Position numbers and translations under genes: made by a program. Below, piece after piece: positions 8,446 through 17,106 of a DNA stretch of 64,000 nucleotides (positions within the stretch are counted from its first letter, which is position 1; every line of letters begins with the position of its first letter). Under the pieces are notes generated by a model. It searched no databases, had not been told where the DNA came from, and worked only from the letters and a program-made list of their open reading frames with translations. This DNA is from Streptomyces sp. NBC_01497 (lineage in GTDB: Bacteria > Actinomycetota > Actinomycetes > Streptomycetales > Streptomycetaceae): the NCBI RefSeq assembly GCF_036250695.1, contig NZ_CP109427.1:4526001-4590000 (forward strand), in the 5' to 3' direction.

Positions 8446-8847
8446 TCACCGGGCGCCCCACAGATACCGGTCGATGTCGATTTCCGCGTAGCGGACCTCG
8501 GGCCGGTCGTCCCAATACGCCTTGCCGACCTCGTGGGCGATCAGCGACCGCAGGCGCAGGTGGGAGTCGAGCCAGGTCCCGGGCAGCCGCCAACGTGACC
8601 ATTCGTCCGGATCGGTTTGTTCCAGTGCGCGGTGGGATCGGGCCAGGGCGTTCCGCCACCTGTGCAGGACCTCGGAGGACACTGCCTGGGTGTCGTGTTC
8701 GTCGGCTTGGGCGAGGAAAGCTCGTATCTCGTAGACGGTGGCGCGCAGTTCGGCCACGGCGTCAGAGGCGGTAGCCGTGTCGTCGGGAGGAACTGCCAGG
8801 GCGGTGAGGAGACGAAGGGTGTTCGCCGTGGCGGGCTCACGCGTCAT
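8446..8847 (-). CDS. Hypothetical helical protein of the glycosylation operon
   Basis: A 133-residue protein with no family I recognise. It is predicted largely helical, with a repeated Leu/Arg pattern in the middle (VAELRATVYEIRAFLAQADE, then HRWRNALARSH) and an aromatic C-terminus ending IDIDRYLWGAR. The start ATG overlaps the stop of the preceding P-loop kinase gene (ATGA at 8844-8847), so it is translationally coupled to it. No signal peptide or membrane helix is seen. Confidence 0.7.
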   Translation of the reverse strand: MTREPATANTLRLLTALAVPPDDTATASDAVAELRATVYEIRAFLAQADEHDTQAVSSEVLHRWRNALARSHRALEQTDPDEWSRWRLPGTWLDSHLRLRSLIAHEVGKAYWDDRPEVRYAEIDIDRYLWGAR

Positions 8848-9482
8848 ACCGCCTCCGACGATCGGCCGCCCATGAGGGCCTCTTGCGGCGGGAGCCGGCG
8901 GACGAGGTCGGGTGGCAGCGCGTCGAGCAGGGTCGGCCAGCCAGAGGTGTCGGTGACGTCGAGCGTGGTGAAGGTACTGACGGGGAGCCAGACCGGCAGG
9001 TCGTCGAGAAAGTGCCGGTAAGCGGTGAGGAAGTCGAGGTCGAACCAGAGGGTGTGGCGCTCGTCGTGAGCGTGTGCGGACCGTCTGGATATCGAGGTGC
9101 CCGGGTCGGTCAGCAGGACCAGGGTGGTGAGGTCCGGGTGCGGGCCTGTGAGGTCGAGGTCGTGGCACAGGGCCAGGGCCTGCTCGAAGTCGCTGTACGG
9201 GGCTCGGCCGGCGGCGGCCAGCGCGTAGCGGTAGGCGAGGACCCCGATGTGGCACCTGTCCGAGGCGACGAGCAGGTCTGGGCGACTTCGCGACAGGTGT
9301 TCGGCGGTGTCGACACGGTCTCTGGCCTCATCCAAGAGGAACCGAGCGGTCTCGGCGTCCGACGAACCGTTCTCTGGGGGCTGGGCCTCGGGGAAGACCA
9401 GCAGATGATGCGGTAACGCGGCCTGGAGCCGGTGGAGAAGGGTGGTCTTGCCGACGCCCGGCATGCCGTCCAGGATGATCAC
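8844..9482 (-). CDS. P-loop kinase, thymidylate-kinase-like
   Basis: A 212-residue P-loop protein. The Walker A motif is at the N-terminus (DGMPGVGKTT, residues 5-14), followed by an acidic DVDTAEHLSRS-like helix and LVASDRCHIG, similar to the DR-containing segment of dTMP-kinase-like and small-molecule kinases. The later TLVLLTDPG strand fits the same fold. Substrate is unknown; in this operon a sugar or nucleoside kinase role is plausible. It overlaps the upstream glycosyltransferase-kinase gene by 4 bp and the downstream hypothetical gene by 4 bp. Confidence 0.7.
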   Translation of the reverse strand: MIILDGMPGVGKTTLLHRLQAALPHHLLVFPEAQPPENGSSDAETARFLLDEARDRVDTAEHLSRSRPDLLVASDRCHIGVLAYRYALAAAGRAPYSDFEQALALCHDLDLTGPHPDLTTLVLLTDPGTSISRRSAHAHDERHTLWFDLDFLTAYRHFLDDLPVWLPVSTFTTLDVTDTSGWPTLLDALPPDLVRRLPPQEALMGGRSSEAV

Positions 9483-11608
9483 AGCCGGGGTGTCCCTTCG
9501 GCTTCAAGGGCATCCAGAACGCCGGGTGCCAGGGCGATGACCTGGTCGGCGAGCGTGGTGTCGATCTCGATGGCCCATTGCAGAACCCAGCGGAAGTAAC
9601 GGGCTGTGTGCCACAACAAGTGCCGGGCGTCCACGTTTGAGAGTCCGCCGAGGCGGGAGCTCTCGTCTTCGTAACCGGTCAGGACGAGGGTCGGGGAGCG
9701 GCCGTCGATCAGGCAGTTCTGGACGTACAGATTGGTGAGGTCCTCGTACACGCACCCGACGCCGCAGCCTTCGAAGTCGATCACGCCAGGTGCCAGGTCG
9801 GAGGTGAGGAGGAGGTTGCGGGCCGAGTAGTCGCCGTGCACGAATCCCGGAACGCACGCGGTCCGCTGGTCGGGTCCGGTCTTGTCGAGGACTGCGGAGA
9901 GGCGGACCCGTACGGGGTGCGCGTCTTGGTCCAGGGGCCGGATGTTGCGGCCGAACGCCGGCAGTTCGGTCAGGGTGTCGGCGCGCAGGGAGTGGAGGCG
10001 CGCGGCCACTTCGCCGAGTGCGCGCGTCTCGTTCGTGTCGTGGATGTTGTCGGGGGCTGCGCCGTTCAGGCGGGTGGCGGCCACCCATGAAAGGGCGCCT
10101 TCGACATCGTCGTGGCCGAGGACTTCGGGCACGCGCAGAGCGGGTACCCGCGCGGCGAGGCGGAGGCCGATGATCTCGCGGCGCGCCCGTTCGGCGGGCC
10201 GGTGCGTGTAGATCTTCAGGACAGCGGTCTTGGAGAGGAAGACCATGGACCGGCCGCCGTAGCCCACGATTGCGGCTTGGTCGAAGACGGTGTCGAGCGC
10301 GGATTCGGCGGCGTGGCGAGCGCAGTCGATCTCGCTTGCCAGTCGTGCCAGCACCGGGTGCTCGCGGCCGTTCGTCGATGAAGGCGTCTCGCCCATGGTC
10401 AGTTCCCTCCGCGTTCGCCATTCGTGTAGCCAGTATGGTTTCTGGCCTGCGAGTTTCTGGATGTAGCCAGCCCCGACCGCGGGTGTTGTCGCCGGTCCCG
10501 GGACATCGCGTACGGCTCGATAGGCGTTCTGTGCCAGTCCGGCCGCAGTCGCCCAGGAGAACTCGGTCTCCACCAGTCGGCGTCCCGCTGCGCCGAGTCG
10601 TCGCCGCAGGGAGGCGTCGTCCTGTAAGCGGGCCACGAGAGCGGGCATGTCGTCCATGGACGGGGCGGTGGAGACCAGCGCGAAGGCGCCTGGGTCGGGG
10701 AGTCCGGCGAACGCCTCCGCTGTGCCGACGACCGGCAGGCCGGCGGCCATGTACTGGAGCACTTTCAGCTTCATCCCGCCGCCGGAGTCCAGTGGCGCCA
10801 AGCCCACTTGGGCTGTCGACAGCGCTGATGGCAGATCCGGCACCGGGCCGTGCAGCCGTACGGTGCTGCCGATGCCAAGGGTGCGCAGTGCTCGTGGGTA
10901 TCGCCCGTACACGTCGACGGATCCGCCCCGGGGCGCCAGCGCGGGGGCGAGCCGGGTGCGGAGGAAGGCGGCTGCGCGGGCGTTCGGCTCGTAGAAGAGG
11001 TTGCCGACGAACGCGGCCGAGCCCGGAGTCTTCTGTTCGCGAACAGGGGTCGGGCCCGGCTCCACACCGCACGGAACGACGTGCACCTTCGTCGCACGCA
11101 GAGCGGTCGCGAGGTCCGCGTCACGGCGGGTGAAGGCCACCACGGCATCCGCCGTGGCCACGGCCGCCGCCTGGAGGACAGCGGCCTGGCGGCATTCCCA
11201 CTCGGCTTTGCCTATCGTCCGGGCGACGGCGGCCTCGTCGTCGTGCATCTCGTACACCAGGGCGGCCCCGGCGGTGTCGGCGAGAGCGCGTCCGTAGCGC
11301 ACGGTCAGTTGTGTGTTGGACATCACCAGCACCTCGGGGGCGAGTTCCTTCATCTGCGCGGTGAGCGGCGAGGTTTCCTCGTACACGGCCTCGTACGACA
11401 GGTAGCGGACGGGGAACGGCCAGCGTCGGGTGGGTCTGGAACGGGGGTTGAGGTCGCACAGCAGCAGCGTCACCTCCACCCCGGCCTCAGCGAGGTGCCT
11501 GTTCAGGTGCAGTGTGCGGGCGGCGGCTCCGGTCAGCGGGAGGGAGCGTTGGAAGCCGGCGGTGTCGAAGAGCACAGCGACCCGAGGTTCTTCGCGGTGT
11601 TCAGGCAT
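9479..11608 (-). CDS. Glycosyltransferase family 4 domain fused to APH-type kinase
   Basis: A 709-residue two-domain protein. Residues 1 to about 385 form a GT4-like GT-B glycosyltransferase, with FVGNLFYEPNARA, VRLHGPVPDLPSALSTAQVG and MKLKVLQYMAAGLPVVGT marking the donor-binding half. Residues 405-709 form an aminoglycoside-phosphotransferase-type kinase: Lys465 (VLKIY), catalytic loop FVHGDYSARNLL (His591, Asp593, Asn598) and GVIDFEG (Asp611). The frame is continuous, yet a strong ribosome site precedes Met405, so the kinase half may also be made alone. The start overlaps the carbamoyltransferase stop by 8 bp. A sugar-transfer-then-phosphorylation job is inferred. Confidence 0.8.
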   Translation of the reverse strand: MPEHREEPRVAVLFDTAGFQRSLPLTGAAARTLHLNRHLAEAGVEVTLLLCDLNPRSRPTRRWPFPVRYLSYEAVYEETSPLTAQMKELAPEVLVMSNTQLTVRYGRALADTAGAALVYEMHDDEAAVARTIGKAEWECRQAAVLQAAAVATADAVVAFTRRDADLATALRATKVHVVPCGVEPGPTPVREQKTPGSAAFVGNLFYEPNARAAAFLRTRLAPALAPRGGSVDVYGRYPRALRTLGIGSTVRLHGPVPDLPSALSTAQVGLAPLDSGGGMKLKVLQYMAAGLPVVGTAEAFAGLPDPGAFALVSTAPSMDDMPALVARLQDDASLRRRLGAAGRRLVETEFSWATAAGLAQNAYRAVRDVPGPATTPAVGAGYIQKLAGQKPYWLHEWRTRRELTMGETPSSTNGREHPVLARLASEIDCARHAAESALDTVFDQAAIVGYGGRSMVFLSKTAVLKIYTHRPAERARREIIGLRLAARVPALRVPEVLGHDDVEGALSWVAATRLNGAAPDNIHDTNETRALGEVAARLHSLRADTLTELPAFGRNIRPLDQDAHPVRVRLSAVLDKTGPDQRTACVPGFVHGDYSARNLLLTSDLAPGVIDFEGCGVGCVYEDLTNLYVQNCLIDGRSPTLVLTGYEDESSRLGGLSNVDARHLLWHTARYFRWVLQWAIEIDTTLADQVIALAPGVLDALEAEGTPRL
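10394..10410 (-). promoter_or_regulatory. Internal ribosome binding site and in-frame ATG at the domain junction
   Basis: On the minus strand GGAGGG (complement of 10405-10410) is followed after eight bases by ATG (10396-10394), in frame with the kinase half of the fusion gene. This is as good a Shine-Dalgarno as those of separate genes in this window and could yield a free 305-residue kinase. It may also be the trace of a gene fusion. Confidence 0.55.
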
Positions 11609-13226
11609 CGGTCTTCACCGCTACGAAGCCGCCGCTGAAGACGAGGGCGTCCAGGTCAGTGCGGCAGAACGTCGCCACCGCGTGTGCCGGGGTCTCCACG
11701 ATCGGCTCGGTGTCGTTGAAGGAGGTGTTCAGTACGAGGGGTACGCCGGTGATGTCCCCGAACCTGGTGATCAGCCGGTGGAAGGCTGGGTGAGCGGTGG
11801 CGTCGACGGTCTGGAGGCGGGCGCTGCCGTCGACGTGGGTGACCGCGGCGATCTGATCCCGGTGCCGCGCTCGGACCTGCGAGGCGAACAGCATGTAGGG
11901 GCTGGGCCGGTCGATCTCGAACCAGGCGCCGGCATGCTCGGCCGGCACCGCCGGGGCGAACGGTCGGAAGAACTCACGGTGTTTGACCCTGGTGTTGAGC
12001 ACTTCCCGGGTGGTTCCCGCGCGGGGGTCGGCGAGGATGCTGCGTGAGCCGAGGGCGCGGGCACCGAGTTCGCTTCCTCCGTCGAACCAGCCGACGAGCT
12101 TTCCCTGCGCGATGAGTTCGGCCGCCGCGGTGGCCGGGTCGGACTCGCGCCGGTAGGCGAACGCCTGGTGCGGGTAACGCTCCGCCAGGCCGGAGGCGGG
12201 ATGTCTGCGCAGTGCCAGGTGGATTTCGGAGTCGGTGTAGACGCGGCCGAAGGAGTCCCGTCCGGGGAGCGGCGTCCTGGGTGTCCGGCCGGTGAGCAGG
12301 TGGACGCCGTGGAGCGCGTTACCGAGGGCCTGGCCACGGTCCGAGGCCGGCGGGGGCACGAACAGGTTCGCGCCGGTGCGGCGGCGGATCGCCTCGTTGG
12401 CGACGCAGTTCATCGCGACTCCGCCCGCGAAGCAGACGTTGGTCTGGCGGTGCTCTGCCATCAGGTGGGTGAGGACTTCGGCGAGAGCGTCCTCGGTCTG
12501 GGCCTGGACCCAGGCGGCCAGGTCGCGTGCCCGGGGCTCGGCCCAGGCGTACGGTCTGCCGAGATCGAGCCCGGACGCCGCGGCGAGCTCCACCAGTCCT
12601 CGGTCGTGGGTCCGCTCCAAGCGCCCCTCGACCTGCGCATCGGTGACGTCGAAGAGTTGCAGGTCGATGGCCTTGGGATCGCCGTACGAGGCGAGAGCCA
12701 TGGTCTTGCCGGACTCCTGCCCGTCGAAGCCGAGCCAGTTCGTCACCGCCTCGTACGTCGCGCCGATTCCTCCCGCCCGAGCCCTTCCCGTACGGTTCCC
12801 GCCCACTCGGGTCAGCCCCGTGCGGTCGGCCAGGAAATAGCTCTCGGTCTGATGGTCGTTGCCCGATCCGTCCGCGACCACGACCAGCGCCTCGTCGGTG
12901 TCGGACAAGCAGAATGCACCGTAGGCGTGAGACAGGTGGTGGTCGACGGACACGATCCTGCGTGCGTCCACGCCGTAGCGCTCAAGACCGCCGGTGAAGC
13001 CTTCGTCGAGGCGGGGGCCAACGCATGAGAACACCACGACGCCGACGTCCGCGAGGGTGAGGTCAGCCGCTTCCAGGCAGTAGGCGAGGGCGGCCTGCCA
13101 GCCGCCGCTGTACCGGGTGCGGTTCAACCGTTCCTCGGCGATCGCGACGACCCGGTTCCCGGTCACGATCGCGCATCCGCCGTCGTGCCCGAGGTTCAGC
13201 CCTACGGCTATGGGGACGTCACTCAT
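11601..13226 (-). CDS. O-carbamoyltransferase, NodU/TobZ/CmcH family
   Basis: A 541-residue enzyme of full family length. The N-terminal Kae1-like domain has GLNLGHDGGCAIV, the metal-binding DHHLSHAYGAF and VVADGSGNDHQ. The C-terminal YrdC-like region has GWFDGGSELGARALGSRSIL and LVLNTSFND. Such enzymes transfer carbamoyl from carbamoyl phosphate through carbamoyl-adenylate to sugar or other hydroxyls, as in nodulation factors, tobramycin and cephamycins. The ATG at 13226 is chosen over a longer open frame because GGAGG lies just upstream and it overlaps the GT2 stop by 8 bp. It sits between two glycosyltransferases, suggesting a carbamoylated glycoside product. Confidence 0.9.
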   Translation of the reverse strand: MSDVPIAVGLNLGHDGGCAIVTGNRVVAIAEERLNRTRYSGGWQAALAYCLEAADLTLADVGVVVFSCVGPRLDEGFTGGLERYGVDARRIVSVDHHLSHAYGAFCLSDTDEALVVVADGSGNDHQTESYFLADRTGLTRVGGNRTGRARAGGIGATYEAVTNWLGFDGQESGKTMALASYGDPKAIDLQLFDVTDAQVEGRLERTHDRGLVELAAASGLDLGRPYAWAEPRARDLAAWVQAQTEDALAEVLTHLMAEHRQTNVCFAGGVAMNCVANEAIRRRTGANLFVPPPASDRGQALGNALHGVHLLTGRTPRTPLPGRDSFGRVYTDSEIHLALRRHPASGLAERYPHQAFAYRRESDPATAAAELIAQGKLVGWFDGGSELGARALGSRSILADPRAGTTREVLNTRVKHREFFRPFAPAVPAEHAGAWFEIDRPSPYMLFASQVRARHRDQIAAVTHVDGSARLQTVDATAHPAFHRLITRFGDITGVPLVLNTSFNDTEPIVETPAHAVATFCRTDLDALVFSGGFVAVKTDA

Positions 13227-14151
13227 GGGAGACCTCCTTCGTCGTCGCGCACTTCTCTGCGCTCGCGGTGTGTTCGCTTCTTCCGGCCATGGCCAGCCGG
13301 AGTCGTTCCGCCCGTAGTCCCACGACCCGCGCGACGTCGGCCGCTGCCGCACTGCGACCCGCACTGCTCCGCAGGCGCGCGGGGGCGAGCGCGTCGCGCA
13401 GTCGGTAGCTGTCGTAGATGTCCGCGCCGGGGTGGATCATCAGCAGCCGGGCCACCGAGACGCCGTGCCACAGGGCACGGCCCCGCAAGGCGGATGGCGT
13501 CAGGTCGGCCGGATGGATCGCGCGGTGGACCACGGCATCCGGCACGACGACCACCAGATGCCCGCCGCGCTGGGCGCGTACGGTGAACTCCATCTCCTCG
13601 CAGCTCAGGTGGCGCCGACCGGCGACTCCGAGTCGGGTGTCGAACCGGGGCATCGGGTTCCGTCGTATCGCCAGGTTGCAGCCGACGACCCAGTACGGGG
13701 AGGCCAGTTCCGTAGTGGCCTGTGGCCATGTAGGAGGCACGAACAACTGGAGTACGTCGGCCGGTACGTCGCCGACGATCCCGTCGGTGAAGTACGGGAC
13801 GACTTTGCCGCCCGCGCAGTACGCCCCCGTCGTCTCCAGGGCGGCGGCCATGCGCCGGGCCCAGTCGGGCTCGGGCCGTGCGTCCGGATCAGTGATCAGC
13901 ACGATCTCGCCGCGCGCCCGCCGGATCCCGGTATTACGCGCGCGCGAGAGCCCGGGCCGCCTCTCGTGGACGACCTGGCACGGCATGGGCCCCAGCCGGT
14001 ACGGTCCCTGCGGCAGGACCGGCGCCGAATGGTTGTCCACCACGACCAGCTCAAGCTCCTCGGCCGGGTAGTCCTGGGCGCGGACCGCTTCGCCCAGGTC
14101 GCCCAATGCGCCGATATTGCCTCGCACCGCGACCACGACGCTTATTCGCAC
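13219..14151 (-). CDS. Glycosyltransferase family 2
   Basis: A 310-residue GT-A enzyme. It begins MRISVVVAVRGN from a GTG start preceded by GGAGGA. Nucleotide-sugar signatures are LVVVDNHSAP and, at the metal-binding site, LITDPDARPEPDW (Asp-Pro-Asp as the DxD). A second acidic region, SCEEMEFTVRAQRGG, matches the ED region before the catalytic base in this family. No membrane helix is evident. Its first 101 bp overlap the 3' end of the upstream gene. Donor and acceptor are unknown; the carbamoyltransferase directly downstream suggests modification of the same glycan or small molecule. Confidence 0.85.
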   Translation of the reverse strand: MRISVVVAVRGNIGALGDLGEAVRAQDYPAEELELVVVDNHSAPVLPQGPYRLGPMPCQVVHERRPGLSRARNTGIRRARGEIVLITDPDARPEPDWARRMAAALETTGAYCAGGKVVPYFTDGIVGDVPADVLQLFVPPTWPQATTELASPYWVVGCNLAIRRNPMPRFDTRLGVAGRRHLSCEEMEFTVRAQRGGHLVVVVPDAVVHRAIHPADLTPSALRGRALWHGVSVARLLMIHPGADIYDSYRLRDALAPARLRSSAGRSAAAADVARVVGLRAERLRLAMAGRSEHTASAEKCATTKEVSHE

Positions 14152-14644
14152 GTTCGTCCTCCGCTGTCGATGTGGCATCGGATGGTGCTGGGGTGTTCGT
14201 CCTCGACGGGGGAGCGGAACCGGCACGGGGATACTCACGTACGGGGCAGACCACGGCCTGGTAGTGGACGTGGTCGCAGTCGACGATCTCGACTGACAGC
14301 CGCCTACCGGCGCGCAGGGCAAGCAGCGCCCGTCGGCGTGTCTCCTCGTCGCCGGTCCACCGGGTGGCTCGACCGACGTCGGGACCGCTCAGGAACCGGG
14401 CGAACGGTTCCAGCCGCGCGACGAACCAGGCGAGAGCCGCTTCCGGGCCGGAGACGGAATCCCTGCTCAGCCAGAACATCGAGCGGATGATCGCGCTCTG
14501 GGGGCCCGGGCTCTCCAGGGTCGCGAAGGCTTCGCACTGGAAGAGCTCGGACGGCGACGAGCGGTGCCAGACCCGGTCGACGGTGGCGGCGGCCTGACTC
14601 AGGCCGTCGAGCACGCCACGGTTCGTTGGACGGGAGACGATCAC
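14051..14644 (-). CDS. Hypothetical protein with basic disordered tail
   Basis: A 197-residue protein of unknown family. The first 135 residues look folded (SELFQCEAFATLESPGPQS, AALAWFVARLEPFARFLSGP, RLSVEIVDCDHVHYQAVVCP). The remaining 60 are Pro/Arg/Ser-rich and are read from DNA that also encodes the start of the GT2 gene, giving an unusual 101-bp overlap. The GTG start overlaps the HATPase stop (GTGA at 14641-14644). The tail may simply reflect loss of an earlier stop codon. No function is proposed. Confidence 0.6.
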   Translation of the reverse strand: MIVSRPTNRGVLDGLSQAAATVDRVWHRSSPSELFQCEAFATLESPGPQSAIIRSMFWLSRDSVSGPEAALAWFVARLEPFARFLSGPDVGRATRWTGDEETRRRALLALRAGRRLSVEIVDCDHVHYQAVVCPVREYPRAGSAPPSRTNTPAPSDATSTAEDERANKRRGRGARQYRRIGRPGRSGPRPGLPGRGA

Positions 14645-15102
14645 GATGCGTCCTCCGGCCCGGCTTCCGACAGCGGGAGCGACGCCCACACCGTCTTTCG
14701 GCCACAAGCACCAAGTCGGCATCCCCACCGGTCGGCCAGCGCCTGCACGAGGATCAGGCCCCGCCCGCCCTCGTCGTCCTCCGCGGTCCGCCGTACGGCA
14801 GGGCGCCCACCGTTGTCGTCTTCGACCTCCAGCACAGCGTCGCCGTTTCGGATCGTCAGGATCACGGACACACTGCCCGGGTCGCCGTGGTGGATGGCGT
14901 TGACCACCAGCTCGGTCACGATCAGCCCCATGTCGTCCGCGATCTCGGGGACGCCCCACTGCCGGAGGGTGGCGACGACCGCGTGTCGTACGCGGGCTAC
15001 AAGGTGAAGCTGCGGGGCGATGTCCGTGCACATGACCTGCGGGAGCCTGATGTCGACGGGCGCCGCGTCCTCGGCGGGGAAGGGCGCCGTCACCGTTGCC
15101 AC
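14641..15102 (-). CDS. RsbW-like HATPase domain protein (anti-sigma factor type)
   Basis: A 153-residue single-domain GHKL ATPase of the RsbW/anti-sigma regulatory class, abundant in Streptomyces. The N-box is LIVTELVVNAIHHGDPG, the G1 box is EVEDDNGGRP and the G2 segment is DDEGGRGLILVQALADRWG. It lacks histidine-kinase phosphoacceptor domains. Such proteins bind and inhibit sigma factors or phosphorylate anti-anti-sigma partners; no sigma or STAS gene is adjacent. It is first in the operon leading into the glycosyltransferases. GTG start with a GGCAGGGG-type site upstream. Confidence 0.8.
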   Translation of the reverse strand: MATVTAPFPAEDAAPVDIRLPQVMCTDIAPQLHLVARVRHAVVATLRQWGVPEIADDMGLIVTELVVNAIHHGDPGSVSVILTIRNGDAVLEVEDDNGGRPAVRRTAEDDEGGRGLILVQALADRWGCRLGACGRKTVWASLPLSEAGPEDAS

Positions 15103-15238
15103 CGCCCCTGCCGGGTAACGGCATCGAGGGGTCTGAACGGGGCCGGCACTCGCTGGGCGCGATGGTCCGTCTGTGCCGTTCCCGCGTTGTGTCGGTCGAC
15201 CATCTCAGGCATGGCGACAAGCTTCGACGCCCCATGAG

Positions 15239-15271
15239 CAGAGGACCCGGACAGTTTGTCAGGGTCCTCTG
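15239..15271 (-). terminator. Hairpin downstream of the flavoprotein gene
   Basis: Inverted repeat cagaggaccc (15239-15248) and gggtcctctg (15262-15271) with a 13-base loop, in the 199-bp gap between the flavoprotein stop and the HATPase start. It probably separates the regulator/flavoprotein pair from the glycosylation operon. No strong T-run follows, as is common in streptomycetes. Confidence 0.55.
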
Positions 15272-15301
15272 TTCCCGCAGATCAGGGCAGTTGACGTCCC
15301 G

Positions 15302-15874
15302 TTACCCAGCGGCTTCCATGGCTCGGTCGATCGTGTCCAGCACCGCTTCCCACGGGAGGTCCCGGCCTGGGGTGGCCGCGCGTGGCTCGTGCAGCGGCCA
15401 GATGTCCGGTCCGTAGACCAGGTGAACGTCGGCCTCTCGCAGCGCGGCGATATGGCGTCGCCATGCGGGGTGGCGCGCGTGAGCGGCGTTCACCCTCGGA
15501 AAGACGACGACGGGCAGTCCGAGGGTGCCGATGGCCTCCCCCACCTGAGTCAGCGCCTGGTTGTCGGCGATACCCGTCGCGAGTTTGGCCACCGTGTTCG
15601 CGCTGGCGGGGGCGACCACGTAGCAGTCCACGCTCGGGTGCGGCCTCGCCTCTCCGGGCAGGCGTGGTTCGTCGCGTACGGGCAGGCCGGTCAGTGTCTC
15701 CAGCCGGTCGACCTCACCGTTCATCCGCAGCCACCGACCGGCCGTCGGACTGAGCGTCACGGCGACCTGCCACCCGCGCGCCAGAGCCGGTTCCACCAGT
15801 CCGGTACGCAACGCCTCGACTCCCCCGGCACTCGTGCCCACGACCCCGAGGACTCCCCGCTTCTGTGTGTTCAC
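15302..15874 (-). CDS. Flavoprotein of the PPC-decarboxylase/EpiD fold
   Basis: A 190-residue HFCD-family flavoprotein. The FMN-binding signature GVVGTSAGG near the start and PASANTVAKLATGIADN in the middle are diagnostic. Members decarboxylate cysteine-containing substrates (phosphopantothenoylcysteine or peptides), but many actinobacterial copies are orphan enzymes paired with a helix-turn-helix regulator, as here. The GTG start at 15874 overlaps the stop of the regulator gene (GTGA at 15871-15874); a start 15 bases earlier is also possible. The reaction is unknown. Confidence 0.8.
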   Translation of the reverse strand: MNTQKRGVLGVVGTSAGGVEALRTGLVEPALARGWQVAVTLSPTAGRWLRMNGEVDRLETLTGLPVRDEPRLPGEARPHPSVDCYVVAPASANTVAKLATGIADNQALTQVGEAIGTLGLPVVVFPRVNAAHARHPAWRRHIAALREADVHLVYGPDIWPLHEPRAATPGRDLPWEAVLDTIDRAMEAAG

Positions 15875-17106
15875 TCCACCGCCCTGCATCGTTGAGCCAT
15901 CATGAACACCTCCGACGAACGGGCGCCGCCGGTGGCCGGGGACCGCTTGATCAGGTCGCGCAGCGTGTCCCGTACACGGGGATTGTTCCGTACGAGCTGA
16001 GGCGACACGTGCTCGGCAGTACGCAGCTCGGCGAACGCGCTATCCCCCTGGCCTGCCAACGACAGGGCACGGGCGTGATCGATGCGATGGGAGACACCAC
16101 GCTCCGGGGGCATGTGGCCCACGTCGATCTGGCCGTGTTCCACGACGTAGGAGATGTTGTCCAGGTCCAGCTCCGCCGACAGTCTGTGCAAGACGACGTT
16201 CGTGGGCCCGAAGCTCGTCTGCCAGTGGTTCTCGTCGGAACCGAGGCGGTCGGCGAGTGCTTCCGCCCGGTTCAGGAGATTCGTCGCCGTAGCCCGGTCC
16301 TGGCGCCGGGCCGCCGCGATGGCTGCCCGCAGGAAGATCATGCCCAGCAGGCTCAGGGCGGCCGGATCGGTCTCGTCGACCCGGGCCGACAACCACCTCG
16401 CCGCCGTGTCGCCCAGCTCCATGGCCTCGTCGTACCGGCCGTTGGCCAGCAAGGCATGTGTGCCGGACCGTGCGGCGGACGCGAGGACCAGCGGGTCGCC
16501 GGATTCGTCGGCGGCCCGCATGGCGCGTTCGGCGGCGAGCCACGAGATGTCGGACTCCCCGATCTTGGCGAGCGTCGTGGCGGCGAGGTGATGTACCCGG
16601 GCGGAAACGGCCCAGCATTCCCGGCTCTCCGTGGCGGAACGCGCCGCACGATCCTCAAGTTCCTGGGCGGTCTGAAGGAGGCCGGGGAGCCCGGCGATCA
16701 CCTTGCCGAGGCGACCGGACTGATAGTCGCTCCAGGTCTGTTCGGCGAGCTCCGCGCTCGGGCCAGGGTTTGGGAGTTGTGCCTCGGCCTCCGGCCCGAA
16801 CAGCAGCCGGGAGAGGCGACGCGGACTCATCAACGCGTCGCGGACGGCCGGGACGTCATCCTGCTGCCTCTCGTCCTCCATGAGTACGGGCTGGCCGACC
16901 AACTCCCCGAGCGGCACGCGCAGCACACGGGCCAGTTCGGCGAGCATGTCGATGCGCGGTGGCTTGCGCCGACCGGACTCCGCTTTCACCAGCCAGTCCG
17001 TGCTGCGGCCGACCAGCCCGGCCAGTACCTGCTGCGTGTACCCGCGGCGTCTGCGGTGGAAGGCGATCCGCTCGCCGATGCTCAGGTGATCTCCGAGACC
17101 ACGCAT
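15871..17106 (-). CDS. XRE-family regulator with TPR-like sensor region
   Basis: A 411-residue protein. An N-terminal Cro/C1-type helix-turn-helix spans about residues 10-65 (GERIAFHRRRRGYTQQVLAG, then DMLAELARVLRVPLGEL). The rest is a long alpha-helical region with repeated Ala/Leu helices typical of TPR-like ligand or partner binding. The ATG at 17106 has GGGAGG upstream; a longer open frame is ignored. It is coupled to the flavoprotein gene, so it probably controls or is controlled with it. Divergent from the FAD oxidoreductase gene across about 250 bp. Confidence 0.8.
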   Translation of the reverse strand: MRGLGDHLSIGERIAFHRRRRGYTQQVLAGLVGRSTDWLVKAESGRRKPPRIDMLAELARVLRVPLGELVGQPVLMEDERQQDDVPAVRDALMSPRRLSRLLFGPEAEAQLPNPGPSAELAEQTWSDYQSGRLGKVIAGLPGLLQTAQELEDRAARSATESRECWAVSARVHHLAATTLAKIGESDISWLAAERAMRAADESGDPLVLASAARSGTHALLANGRYDEAMELGDTAARWLSARVDETDPAALSLLGMIFLRAAIAAARRQDRATATNLLNRAEALADRLGSDENHWQTSFGPTNVVLHRLSAELDLDNISYVVEHGQIDVGHMPPERGVSHRIDHARALSLAGQGDSAFAELRTAEHVSPQLVRNNPRVRDTLRDLIKRSPATGGARSSEVFMMAQRCRAVE

